In this document: positions 23,276-33,996 of the stretch, in pieces | Numbering within the stretch: position 1 is the first letter of the stretch | How the letters are laid out: each line of letters begins with the position of its first letter | Source: Paralvinella palmiformis | Lineage: Eukaryota > Annelida > Polychaeta > Terebellida > Alvinellidae | Assembly (NCBI GenBank): GCA_025642065.1 | Contig: JAODUP010000051.1 | Location: forward strand, 775,001-839,000 | DNA length: 64,000 nt | Direction: 5' to 3' | Made by a program: the position numbers and the translations under genes | The notes under the pieces: generated by a model | What the model was told of the DNA's origin: nothing | The model's database searches: none | Seen by the model: only the letters and a program-made list of their open reading frames with translations

Positions 23276-24041
23276 TAAGTTCACGTTGTTGCTGTCATGA
23301 CTATAAATACCATTATGCAGAGACTACGCTTTTATCCGATGCAGCTGTTAAGGTAATACTATATAATTGAAGTCATTACCTGCCTCCGATTCATATATTT
23401 ACGTAGTCCACATTCATCTCCGGTGGTTTAATAGCAGTTCTCCACGTTTGATGGATGAGGCAAACAAATTTATTTTTGAGGTGAATAAACGTGATTTCAT
23501 GACTAAAAGAGTAACATCCAGGAAAAACTAGTACATACAACTGACCTGAACTGGCATTACCTAATCATAGATTAATTTCAACGAAACGTTATGTTACTCT
23601 TTGTTAGCTGGAGAACGCCAATAAATTAATGCCGGTTTTAAGTGTTCACATTAATATTTTATTAAAAACTGGCCAGGATAATGAACAATCATAAGACATA
23701 AACCTGAAAGACACACCATAGATGTTCCAATTTTATAATTTTAATCACATTACCGAACTTTATTAGTCGTCCATGTGGATACCCATTTGAGGAAAGACGT
23801 TATTGGATAACATATACAGGAGCACTAAACTCCTATCTTTTTCTCCTGTGATATAATGATAACGAATGAAATGGAGTGAAGGGGAAAGTTTCTGATTGGA
23901 AAATATATCAGTTTGCTATGTCAGTCATATTTCGATTTACGCTTCCTCGGATTATCCACCAATCGTCGTGAAGAAATACGACCTGGTTTATTGACGATTT
24001 GATATAGAAATCTGGTTAGTCATCGTTGTTATCGCCAAACG
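23276..24041. other. No gene recognised
   Basis: Intergenic sequence; nothing supported. Confidence 0.45.
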
Positions 24042-24215
24042 TTTGATGACGTTTGCCATCTTACGACCGCTTTTGGGCACAATCTGGGCAAAATTGGCCG
24101 GCTGACCTTCAACGGCAATGAGGCGAAGTGAAAGATGAAACACCCTTCAGACATACCCACGCTGAGATTAGAAGTCGGGTGGTTGAGATCGGTGGCCGTG
24201 GAGACGCCGTTTATT
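24042..24215 (-). repeat. SINE family S, copy 2
   Basis: On the minus strand this has the family body ('ttcacttcgcctcattgcc', 'cggccaattttgcccag'-like) and a decayed tRNA-like head on the right. Diverged copy with the tail on the left. Confidence 0.75.
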
Positions 24216-24592
24216 GTCAGCTGACATTTATCTGTCTGTGGCCGGGTAAGTGCACCCTAATTTGTGACGTCTTTTGTCATACTAAACATACAGATATTAC
24301 TTGTAGCTCATCACTTACATTGAACACATCAGATTGTATTTTTGTACTTTAATGTACTAATGTCACCAATATAAAGTTATGGGATGTAGAGGTTAAAGTG
24401 AAACGACAGGAAACAAAATAAAAACGTGGCAATACTTCTTTAATAAGGAATGTTTACCTAATATAATAAAACAAGACAGACGTATAAGAGTCTATCTCGG
24501 GTACTGCCGGTGTCATCCATAACATATTGGGTAGCAGTTTATAAATACATTGACGTTATATTTGAAAAAGTCGACTACTAGCCGTTTCCAAA

Positions 24593-24594
<2 letters not shown>

Positions 24595-24638
<44 letters not shown>

Positions 24639-24658
24639 AACACACACACCACACACAG
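24595..24658. repeat. (CT)n/(CA)n microsatellite
   Basis: A short CT tract followed by CA dinucleotides with interruptions. Confidence 0.95.
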
Positions 24659-24689
24659 AGAGGGATAAGGGATAGAAAAGGTTGTCATA

Positions 24690-25600
24690 TGTTCGGAGCC
24701 CTTCGGCGCTTTAATTTAGATCCCACCACACCTAACTGCATATACTTAGGGACGCTAAATTAGACGTGAATGAACGTTCCCTTAGTGATGAACGGAAACG
24801 TATGAGGATTAGCTGTTAGGTTCGAGTAAATCATAGTATTTACTCAGGTTTGAGACGATATTTCGTTCTAGTCCAGTAATAATCCATTGTGCGGTATTGC
24901 TACTTTGTTTTATTTTAGTTAAATCGCTTTAGTGAGTCCATACTGTGTTAGTGTACATTCTCTTTGTTATGAACAAACTGTAATGTTTGTTAACACGCTG
25001 AGGCTATATATAGGGCTTGAATTTTCACTTAGGTTAGAGAAGAACTCCGACGCCAGACCAGTCGGACGTGTATTGATACATGGTTCATATAGGTAGGATT
25101 CATTCAGTTATTCGAACCCAGAATAAAGCTGAGGTCAGCATCTGAGGTGTCGAAATGCTTTATATACAGGTTTCTTTTGGACCACAGAAAATTACTGTTG
25201 AATGTAAACTGTGGTGTCAAAATAGTTTATGATATGTATGTAGCAAGTCACCATTGAACCACACGCACGTGTTGTTTGTTGCGAGCTGTGGTATCAAATG
25301 GTATGTTTTTGCGTGCTTCCGCTTTTTGTACGTAGCCTGCATGTAGCCGCTTTCCTGTGGGCGTGACATATTTGTCGCGTACGAAAAGCGAATTAGCTGG
25401 TTCCCACAGGCTGATGAGTAGACCAGACACATGCTTAGGTATACGCACACATCTATCAATATGTGGAGGTATGGAACATTTTATTTTTAGATTAATGTAT
25501 GTATAGTTGTATTTGTATTTAGATTTATGGAGGTAGGTCTCGAAGAATGTTTAGATATGTTGATGCTCTGTGCCTGTTGCCTCTTACTATGTACCCTAAA
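24690..25600 (+). repeat. Repeat family A, copy 1
   Basis: A repeat of about 900 bases, almost identical to 46689-47585, with a partial third copy (45880-46490) and a diverged inverted copy (25965-26495). It opens with an imperfect inverted repeat ('cgctttaatttag' ... 'ctaaattagacg'). It contains three related blocks built on 'ggtgtc(g/a)aaatg' (near 25146, 25211 and 25288) and ends in 'atgtaccctaaaac', where a CA microsatellite replaces the 'gcacattgcccgtgcc' of copy 2. Short minus frames (25217-25459) exist in both copies but hold no known domain. I do not recognise the element class. Confidence 0.8.
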
Positions 25601-25635
25601 ACACACACACACGCCCACATACACAGGCACACACG

Positions 25636-25667
<32 letters not shown>

Positions 25668-25712
25668 CGAACACACACGAACACACATTTACAAACAAAC
25701 ACACACATACTC
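25601..25712. repeat. (CA)n microsatellite
   Basis: CA dinucleotides with G and T interruptions, at the right end of family A copy 1. Confidence 0.96.
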
Positions 25713-25964
25713 AAAGCCAGAAAGAAGAGATAGTTGTCAAGAAAACGACAACTACAACTCATAAAAAGGGCCATTTTACTTCTACACTGATTAAATGTAT
25801 TCGATCTGTCATGACGTCACACCTAGTACTGGCTTTATGGTTAATAGTGAGATAATATTTGTACGTCTTCAGTGCGTCACGCCGCCTGGAATTGAACAAG
25901 TGAGAGTACATGTGATATGGTCTTCAATTATAAACTTCTTAAGGTGATATGTCTTCCTTAAGGA

Positions 25965-26492
25965 ATTATCCGCAAGCAACGATCATTCTTGGTTGTAGCT
26001 AGTCTGTGCGTGTGTTTTAGGATACACACATATATAGAGACACTGGCTCAGAACATCAATATCTGCAAACATCCTTTGAGACTTGTACATCTTTAAATCT
26101 ATTCATAAATAAAACTATACATACATCAATCTAAATATAAAATGTTCTACACCTCTACATAGCTATACATGTGTATACCTATGCAAGTCTCTGGACTACC
26201 CATGATCCTGTGGGGCCCAGCTAATTCGCCTTTCGTATGCGACAAATATGTCTCGACCACAGGGAAGGGGCTACATGCAAGCTACGTATAGAAAATGGAA
26301 GCACGTGAAAATATACCATTTGACACCACAGCTCGCAGTAAACAACACGTGCGTGTAATTCAGTAGTTAGTACATACACAAAATAACTACGTTGACATCA
26401 CAGTTTACATTCAACAGTAATGTTCTGTGGTTCAATAGCAACCTATATAAAAGGAACATTTTGACACCGCATATGATAACCTCAGCTTTATT

Positions 26493-26495
<3 letters not shown>
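25965..26495 (-). repeat. Repeat family A, copy 4 (inverted, diverged)
   Basis: The reverse complement of this segment follows family A from the 'cagaataaagctgagg' region (here 'cctcagctttattctg' at about 26475-26490) through the 'gtgtcaaa' blocks to the 'ttaatgtatgtatagt' region. It is clearly more diverged than copies 1-3. With copy 1 it forms an inverted pair about 365 bases apart. Confidence 0.75.
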
Positions 26496-26499
<4 letters not shown>

Positions 26500-26524
<25 letters not shown>

Positions 26525-26525
26525 C
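26500..26525. repeat. (GA)n microsatellite
   Basis: GA dinucleotides, followed at 26576-26639 by an (AT)n tract. Confidence 0.95.
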
Positions 26526-26575
26526 TATGAAGAGAGAGACAGAGATACAAAATAACCATCTAATTCTAATAATAA

Positions 26576-26639
<64 letters not shown>
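26576..26639. repeat. (AT)n microsatellite
   Basis: AT dinucleotides with one phase break near the left end. Confidence 0.97.
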
Positions 26640-26642
<3 letters not shown>

Positions 26643-27247
26643 TCTATTTCAGAGTCCTAGTGATTGGTAGTATATCGGCTTATTTTTTAGTACAGTAATT
26701 ATAGATCTAATTATTTACTAACACAGGCTGCTAACTCTGTCAGATATCATGTGTATCAATAATTTATTTAATGGTCTATTTTTTCAGGAAGGTGGATATG
26801 TGGTATGTGTTCTTTCCGGGAAAACCCCCCAGAAACAAGGTGAATATCAGAAAAGGGATGAGCCATAAAGGCGTTTTTTATTAAAAAGGCCATGTGTCGC
26901 ATGACTCATGGTGTATCAAATTATATGAAGATATCTGGTGCTGGGAGCGAACAACAGAACTTTGATTGCTCTGAAATAGAACAATCAGTCGATGAATACT
27001 GGGTTGAATAAAACATATACACTGAAACATCATGTTAATTGTGGATAGCATTTGTATTTTTTGTAACAGAGATACAAGGTTCAAGGAAACTCGACTTCTG
27101 AAAAGCTTAGACCAACGTTTGTGAGATAAAGGCTGGCTTCATGATTTATTCATCTGAATAATTCACATACATATTGGTCTGGCTTCCAACGACTGAACAT
27201 AAAACTGCCCAAGAGAGAAGAAAAGATCTTACAGCTACACGTCTGGG
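26640..27247. other. No gene recognised
   Basis: Intergenic sequence; nothing supported. Confidence 0.45.
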
Positions 27248-27440
27248 ACGCTTCCCTGGTCTAGTTGGTAGCACGTTGGACCACAGATCACCAACACATG
27301 ATTTCGAATCTCGGCGTAGGCATAGCTGAAAGGTGTTTCATCTTTAAATTCATTTTATCACCTTTGTAGGTCGTTCAACCCATTTAGCCTATCATGTGCA
27401 TAAAAGTTGCCGTAAAACATCAATCATCATCGTCCTCATC
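27248..27440 (+). repeat. SINE family S, copy 3
   Basis: Head 'ctggtctagttggtagcacg' (A box), 'atttcgaatctcgg' (B box region), then the family body and a tail of ATC-type units ('catcaatcatcatcgtcc'). Confidence 0.88.
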
Positions 27441-28533
27441 TAGCTGTAGCTCAGTCGCCTTCGTTGGCCGAACCTGAGAGTTACTGATGACTTTGGATAC
27501 GACTGAACTCAAAAACGTATTGGAAATTGTAAAGAGCTTAGGTCAATTTGCTTCGCTTTTTGTTCGAATTTGGTGACTTATTCCTATTGCGTGTGTACTG
27601 TGATGCACATTCAGTGACATAACTGCTACTGGTATAAGTTCAATATTGAAACTCAGAAAGAGTTCACCCATATAAAATGGATCATTATCTGGGTTAAAAT
27701 TAGAAGTTATATATCCAGAACGTTGGTAGTTGAAACATCTTGAAGACACAATTCTTTATAATATTTGAGGATGGTACGATCCTGATTTTGATGCCAATTG
27801 GTACATTGTTGCATTTTTCGAGGAATAAGTCTTCGTCGGAAATATCAGTAGTTATGGTATGGATCAGCGATTGGCAGAATGGGGATCTACATATGCTAAT
27901 ACAGTGCATAGGATATCTTAGCGAGATAACTATGTAAATGGATCACATGTATCAATGCTAGATCAAGCCCTCGACCTTCAGATAATTATGTTATATCTAA
28001 CGACTTATAAGTTGTTGTATTACACCTTTAAAATGAATGATCAATGTTTAACATTAGTCTAAGATGAGGATATTATGAACAGTAATATTTATTTATAGAA
28101 ACGAGCTGTAGTTTACTGATGGTAATCATTAAAGGAGACTGAATTACCTCATTTCTGACATCAGATAATGTATATGAAAATATAAAGTAATTTAGTAACG
28201 GACGTGAATATGTTCGGGAACAATATAAATAATTAAGCTTCAGAAAAGTTGTCCTCTATAAGTTTGTTGGCTACAGCTCAGCTTTGAGACATCCTTTAAA
28301 ACTCCCGTGTTTGTGTCGTAAAGCCACGAAGTGTCCAAAAGATTGGAAAATAAATTAGAATGATTTTTAAATAACAATATTGGATGTCTTATTTATCTAA
28401 TGATTCAGTTATTCGAGTATAAATGCATTTTTAAAAGATTATAGAAAATGTTTTTGGCAAACGAATTGGTATTTTAAAATTTTATTCTGTTGATAGTTTT
28501 TTGTCTTGTTTATGGTTCTTTGAAGTTGCTCAG
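27441..28533. other. No gene recognised
   Basis: Overlapping plus and minus frames at 27543-27937 have no recognisable domain. The rest is AT-rich intergenic. Confidence 0.42.
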
Positions 28534-28627
28534 CCCGACCGACCGACCGACCGACCGACCGACCGACCGACCGACCGACCGACCGACCGACCGACCGACC
28601 GACCGACCGACCGACCGACCGACCGAC
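28534..28627. repeat. (GACC)n tetranucleotide repeat
   Basis: About 23 perfect GACC units, strikingly GC-rich for this region. The plus strand stays open as a Thr-Asp-Arg-Pro repeat. Confidence 0.98.
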
Positions 28628-29448
28628 ACAAATTATATTAAAGTGTTATTGGGGGACTTATGGATACCCAAGGCCAAAATATGTTGTCTAAGATCAAAAC
28701 ATGTACTATGTATTGCATCTCGTCACCTTTAAAAAGGGCTATCTATATCTCGTAGATGATGAGTTTTGTTGTCTCTTAATAAGAGGTTAGCACTTCCGGA
28801 TTGTGGAAGTATGAACTTGACAATAAACAACAGTGATGTCGGATACATTTGGTCTTTTTCGGAGGAGGAATCGACTGTTACAAAGGTGTTTCTTGTTATC
28901 GGCTGATAGTCGTAACTCCTAGTCCATCAACTCTACGATCATTGTGTCTTCATCGAATATTTCTTAAAAGGATCCAGAAGGAGATTTATTTCGCCATCAA
29001 ATAAATACAAAAGTGAAACTAAATCAGATGAACCAACTCCTCCTTTATCATTATGTTTATTAATAAGTCCATAATACATCGAGGTTTAAACTTATTTTTA
29101 CCTATAACATATATATTATGTTTCACTGTTTACAGTTTCTTGTTTGTTGTCTTGTTATTAGTCGTCAATATTAATAATTTTGAAACATAATCGTTTGTTG
29201 ACTTTAGTTTATTATCTTTTTGTATCTCCTATCAGTTAACTGGTTGAAGATATATACATGTATATCCTGTTATATTTTCTTGTTTATGGTATATATAATA
29301 TAGACCGAGGTAGTATTTTGGATAGATGGATGGATGGGCGGACGAATAGATTGATGAATTGATAGATGGATAGATGGATAGACAGGACGGACTGATAGAT
29401 GGATTAATTATATTGGCCACCATGTTATTAAAATATAATATATCCAGC
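28628..29448. other. No gene recognised; GGAT/GATA tract
   Basis: Intergenic. A degenerate GGAT/GATA/GATT tetranucleotide tract occupies about 29312-29405. Confidence 0.5.
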
Positions 29449-29630
29449 TGTGAACCGTTTTAATAAGAATAACCCCTAAGTTAGGGGATCCCCTAAATAT
29501 TTGCCCTAACTCTAAATTTCCCCCAAGTGCTAGGGGATTTTCTAAAAACCGTTTCACTAAAGATCCTCTAAGGACTTAGGGGAATAAATCTTCCCTAACT
29601 TTGGGGAAAATTTTCGCGCATTTTCATTCT
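29449..29630 (+). repeat. Harbinger-type left terminal/subterminal repeat
   Basis: Contains 'ccgttttaataagaataac' at about 29455 and a second iteration 'ccgtttcactaaagatcctc' at about 29549, with several 'cccctaa' or 'ttagggg' blocks. Inverted relative to 32960-33137. Confidence 0.7.
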
Positions 29631-30354
29631 TTGCGAGCTAAATCAATATGCCGAATAGCATAACTTCGTTGAACCGGATGTTTGTTTTTTCGTCTGTCAC
29701 CGATGAATTCTTGACAACGATGTCAGAGTCAGAATCGGTTATAGAGACAAAACAGGTAGTTCTACTTCTGTGAATCACCTTACTATAGGACCTATAAATA
29801 ACACATTGATTTCCACGTTTTATGCTGTACAAGCAATGGTAATATTAATACATTGCCTTTGGCTAGGCAATAACTCGAGTCTAGCTCTATCAATCGTATT
29901 GACTAGTACTACTACTAGACCAAGAAGTAGTAATGTAGATCTACCATAGCACAGACATAGACCCCCCACCCCCTATTACATCTACTTAGTACTAGTATTG
30001 GCCAATTTGCCTGAAACAAACGTTCATTAATTCAACTATGATTTAATTCAGTCCATAATTAAATTAATAAAAAATCGAGTAGATCTAGATCTAACTTAAA
30101 TTTTTTTAATGCTCGTCCGCGTTGCTGTATAGTGGCATATATATGAACCAGTTATATCAGTTTCATACACAATGCTGGTTTATTGATGTTGTACTAGATG
30201 CACAATCAGATTTCACAATTTTATAAACAAATGGTTGTTGCTTTTCATTTTTATAAATGTTGTTCCCCTTTTATGTTTTCATTGCTGGCTTTTACATTCC
30301 TAGATCCTGATAAAGAAAGCCAAGTAAATGTTGCTATTTTATCTTATTAATACA

Positions 30355-30480
30355 TCCAGAAAATTCGAGGAGCCAATTGGAATCCTGAAGAAGAACGGTT
30401 TGGTTACTTTAGTCGAGAAATACAAATCTTTGTCTTTGCTGGCCAGCCAGGAAAGACATGGAACATCACTTTAGCTAGTG
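30355..30480 (+). pseudogene. Myb/SANT-like DNA-binding protein of Harbinger element (remnant)
   Basis: From 30366 the plus strand reads RGANWNPEEER. After a one-base frame change at about 30397 it continues VTLVEKYKSLSLL. This is the start of a Myb/SANT-like domain (pattern: NW..EE...LV.LVE.YK.L), the second protein carried by PIF/Harbinger transposons and needed to bring the transposase to DNA. A preceding 'catccag' could be a splice acceptor. Only about 35 residues are recognisable, and the rest of the domain is lost or too diverged. The surrounding inverted ends and the transposase support the call. Confidence 0.6.
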
Positions 30481-30712
30481 TGCTAAGTCATGTACATCGC
30501 ATGATATGTTTAGCATCTGGTGTCTAAGGATTAAATTTAAAAAAAATGTTAATGTTCACTGGGGATCACTTCAAATTTAATTTATCAACACGATGTTTAA
30601 CATCTGGTGTCTAAGGGAAAGAAAATACGTTATTTGTCGAAATGAGGTTTAACCACTGGTTTTTATGGTAAATACAAATGTACAATCTATACATTTAGAA
30701 ATTGAAAAAAAC

Positions 30713-30718
<6 letters not shown>

Positions 30719-30784
<66 letters not shown>
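30719..30784. repeat. (AT)n microsatellite
   Basis: AT dinucleotides inside the Harbinger-type element. Confidence 0.97.
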
Positions 30785-30787
<3 letters not shown>

Positions 30788-31809
30788 CTGTGACAAAATA
30801 TCATACTGGACTAACTTCACTGGATTATTTGCACAGATATGCATGCTTTAGAAAATATTGTCATTTATAAGTTCAGTAATGATATTACTAGTACTGTATG
30901 CAAATAATTGGAAAATGATCAATTCATGATGTATTTGTATTAATTCATTACATATAATCACACTTATAAATGATTATCACTTTATTGAGAAACCTATATG
31001 AGTTATTAAATGCTGACAGTGAATGATATTGTCTATTTACCATGACATTGATGGAATGGTCATTATTTTCTGTTAACAAATGCATGCTCCTCTCGTGTGG
31101 GGGCTAAGAGATTGATATGGGTTCCACCCATGCACCCAATAACCCTGTAGGAAATGGTCTAATTCCTTTAAATTCGGTTGTTAATGTGGCAAGCTCAGCT
31201 CTACAACATGAATATACAAATCTTACAATATGTAAACATTCATAGTTATCTCATATTTTAAGTATTGTCCAAGGGTTAGAAATTTGTTTATCTTCTGTAA
31301 TGTACTTCTGTTTCAAACTGTAGGCAAATCTATATATTGACATAAATGTTGTGCCAAAATGTGTATTTAAATGATCACATTTGTTGTCATGATTTATTCA
31401 GAAATTAAGATTGCTAAGAAAATATGGATCTTGAAAGATATGGTTTGTGTGTGTGTTTTAGCTGTGTATAATAAGGCACAGCCACAGAGAATCTCAAACC
31501 CTGAATTCAAACTCTGGACTTTCCTTCAGGGGACTGAATCCAGAATGGCTACTTTTCTTGCTGAGACATGTGTAATGTCTCACCAGTCCCTAAGCCGCCA
31601 AGCAAAATCAAAATACGAATCACCTACAGCCGTGGAGTTTGGGTGTAAAACACCCAAGTCAGATCACGGCAGTAGTGAGAATGTTTAGATTAATTAACTA
31701 AGCAGCCCTATTTATAGCTATTTTTCAATTGCTGTATCTTTCTTCAAAGCAATACTGTATAAACTACATAACCCAATTGTCACTGTCTTCAAAAGTCAGT
31801 TTTTACAAC

Positions 31810-32210
31810 GGGCAGGCGTCACGAAGTGACTACTATTAAAACTGTTTAGCTTAATTGCTATTAAAAGACTGACATCTGCGCTGAAGCAGACCCCAATAGC
31901 GCGTCATAGCATCGGTAATGATAAAACTATGTTATCATTTTGAAACCTGACCTAATGTCTGCTATTCTAACTATTGTAGTAATAACGTTCTTATATGTTA
32001 TTTATAACCAGCAGATTAGAGCTAGTGTTGAATGCCATAGTACAAACTGGACATAACTGGACCTAGGAAAGATAATTATATTTATATGCAACTCAAGTTG
32101 TTATATAAAACACGCCAACCGCGCGAACTGTGTCCAATGTCACCGCTCGAGATGCGATGCAGTGTTTCTATTCCTGAGTCAGGAGTACTTATAATGCTAT
32201 AAGAGCATCA
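31810..32210 (-). repeat. Dispersed repeat D, copy 1
   Basis: The reverse complement shares ordered blocks with 60720-61120: 'aatagaaacactgc', 'gtccagttatgtccagt', 'gcagacatta' and 'taatagcaattaagct'. It is nested inside the Harbinger-type element. Class unknown. Confidence 0.65.
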
Positions 32211-32263
32211 AACAATACATTAATTTACTTTCCTTGCATAAAACACTTCAAAGTGGGTACACG

Positions 32264-32265
<2 letters not shown>

Positions 32266-32322
<57 letters not shown>
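32266..32322. repeat. (AT)n microsatellite
   Basis: AT dinucleotides followed by a short ACAC tract. Confidence 0.97.
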
Positions 32323-32326
<4 letters not shown>

Positions 32327-32621
32327 CACACACACAACACACTATATGTATGTTAATATGCATAATTGCTACAAATAAATTATTGGCCATTTAAGCATGA
32401 AGATCCATGGGCAGGAATATTGAAACATTATAGTGTTTTTTGTAACAATTTCTCCAGCGTCCTTGACCTATGGTATTTATCAGTTGACAGGCCCAATTAT
32501 GAAGAATTAAAACGATATTTATATTTTCTGGGTTGATGGCGTTTGATTTTCTGGTATAAGAAGCAAACCGAGTTCTACCTTAACCAATAATTATTTCCTG
32601 AATCATTCCATGCGATATTCA

Positions 32622-32812
32622 GGGGCGCCTCCGTGGTCTAGCGATAGTGTGTTGGACCACATATCACTACCACCCGTGTTCGAAACTCGGCGTGGGCATA
32701 TCTGAAGGTTGTTTCATCACTGACTTCGCTTCATTATCATTGGAAGTCGCTCGGCCCATTTAGCCTACCATGTGCACAAACGTGGCCGCAAAACACCAAT
32801 CATCATCATCCA
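32622..32812 (+). repeat. SINE family S, copy 4 (in transposase)
   Basis: A good copy: 'cgtggtctagcgatagtgtg' head, 'gtgttcgaaactcggcgtgg' B-box region, body, and an ATC-unit tail. The flanking 'catgcgata' (about 32609) and 'cacgcgata' (about 32811) look like a target-site duplication. It splits the Harbinger transposase right after its LSR motif. Confidence 0.9.
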
Positions 32813-32959
32813 CGCGATAGTCTGCAGCAGAAATAAATCTCGATGTCGGAAAAGTTAGTCAGTTTGGACCGTGGGCGAAAAATACGTTAGGGAGGTCGAC
32901 GATCACGGCCAAAGGCTACCATGAACGCCATCTTGAAGGAGTATTCTCGTTTTCTTATG

Positions 32960-33137
32960 GTAAATTTAGGTGTAGCCAAAGTAGCCCCTACGTTAGGGGA
33001 AATATCTTAGTAAAACGGTCATATATGATTTTTCCTCTAACTTTATTCTGAGTTAGGGGAAATGTCAATAGTTAGGGGGAAAATTGGGATTTAGAGGAAC
33101 TATTTATCGCCTAACTATCTTAGTGAAACGCTCCCCA
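32960..33137 (-). repeat. Harbinger-type right terminal/subterminal repeat
   Basis: Reverse complement begins 'ggggagcgtttcactaagat' and has a second iteration 'ccgttttactaagatatttc' about 117 bases in. It is inverted relative to 29449-29630. The transposase start codon lies about 30 bases beyond its inner edge and about 200 bases from the element's end. Confidence 0.7.
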
Positions 33138-33588
33138 GGTTATTTAAAGATGATGATGATTGATGTTTTATCAGGTTATTTATAGAGTAATGGATACATA
33201 AGTAGATGAAAAGTGTCATACCATTTGTTGGTAAATTTCTAATATTTTTAACATATGCAAAGCAAATTAAACCTGCCAATTTGACAATAACAAATTCTAG
33301 GAGAATTAGAAATTACCTCGTCTTTTTCTGAATGAATAAGTCGACAGCCTGGAATCAATTAGGTTTTTCAGGATAACAATATATATGTAAATATATAAAT
33401 CATGGAATTTGAAGCTCAAAGGAAATCAATTATCACTATGAGGGAATAAACACACGCAAGGTAGATACTATTTCTCTGTGAGAATGTCGTTGTATCGGTT
33501 TTCCGTATATTTACATGCTCTAAATATAGTTTTAAAATGTAAATAAGGAATTCAGCGTTACTGTCAAAACTGTTTTTATAATGAAAAA

Positions 33589-33591
<3 letters not shown>
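33138..33591. other. No gene recognised
   Basis: Intergenic AT-rich sequence. Confidence 0.45.

Positions 33592-33672
<81 letters not shown>
33592..33672. repeat. (AT)n microsatellite
   Basis: AT dinucleotides with one phase break. Confidence 0.97.
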
Positions 33673-33673
<1 letters not shown>

Positions 33674-33934
33674 GTTACTACAAATAGACATAAGTAATCT
33701 CATTTGTAACATTAGAAAACAGAGCATATTTGTATTAAAAAATTATTAAAATATGTGACATTATAAAGTTATATACAATTATATATCGAAACTGAAATAT
33801 GTTAATGATGGATAAATTTGTCACGAAAACTGAGCTATGGTTCTAAAAATACGAATACAGATACATTAGTCTGGTCACGTCAATTGCTGCAGAAGAATAA
33901 TGTCACTTCATGATATATGAAAAGACAGTGGTGA

Positions 33935-33937
<3 letters not shown>

Positions 33938-33994
<57 letters not shown>
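33938..33994. repeat. (AT)n microsatellite
   Basis: AT dinucleotides. Confidence 0.97.

Positions 33995-33996
<2 letters not shown>

Larger units (their letters stand above)
31010..32931 (-). pseudogene. HARBI1-like (PIF/Harbinger) transposase remnant
   Basis: Read leftwards on the minus strand. ATG at 32931 is followed by MAFMVAFGRDRRPP and a stop. Then comes RIFRPRSKLTNFSDIEIY (about 32880-32825), which matches the N-terminal 'RPR...SD.E...RYRLSR' block of the family. SINE copy 4 interrupts just after LSR. A possible helix-turn-helix segment lies near 31690-31500 (weak). The catalytic block VIGCMGGTHINLLAPTREEH then AFVNRK lies at about 31165-31080, followed after a frameshift by DHSINVM. 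In active enzymes GC(I/M)DGTHI carries the first catalytic Asp of the DDE triad; here it is Gly. The second and third catalytic residues were not located. Dead gene. Confidence 0.7.
29449..33137. mobile_element. PIF/Harbinger-type DNA transposon (decayed)
   Basis: The two ends (29449-29630 and 32960-33137) are inverted and similar. The left starts near 'gaaccgttttaataagaat'; the reverse complement of the right starts 'ggggagcgtttcactaagat'. Each end repeats its own CGTTT(T/C)A-motif about 100-120 bases further in, and both are full of 'cccctaa' blocks. Between them lie a Myb/SANT remnant on plus (30355-30480) and a HARBI1-like transposase remnant on minus (32931 to about 31010). That pair of genes is diagnostic of PIF/Harbinger. 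A 3-bp duplication (CAG) is possible at the borders but unproven. Later insertions are SINE copy 4, repeat D1, and (AT)n tracts. Confidence 0.65.

Noticed and set aside
22439..23278. Long plus-strand open frames (up to 279 codons) of Cys/Leu/Ser/Val
   Set aside because: They lie wholly in a TCTG/TC/GT microsatellite. All plus frames are open at once and there is no non-repetitive coding segment.
25217..25459. Short minus-strand frames conserved between repeat A copies (also 47241-47438)
   Set aside because: Conservation is explained by the high identity of the whole repeat. There is a frame-changing gap between copies and no domain.
31371..31688. Plus-strand 105-codon frame inside the Harbinger element
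   Set aside because: It lies opposite a minus-strand segment that weakly fits the middle of the transposase, and the plus frame itself matches nothing.
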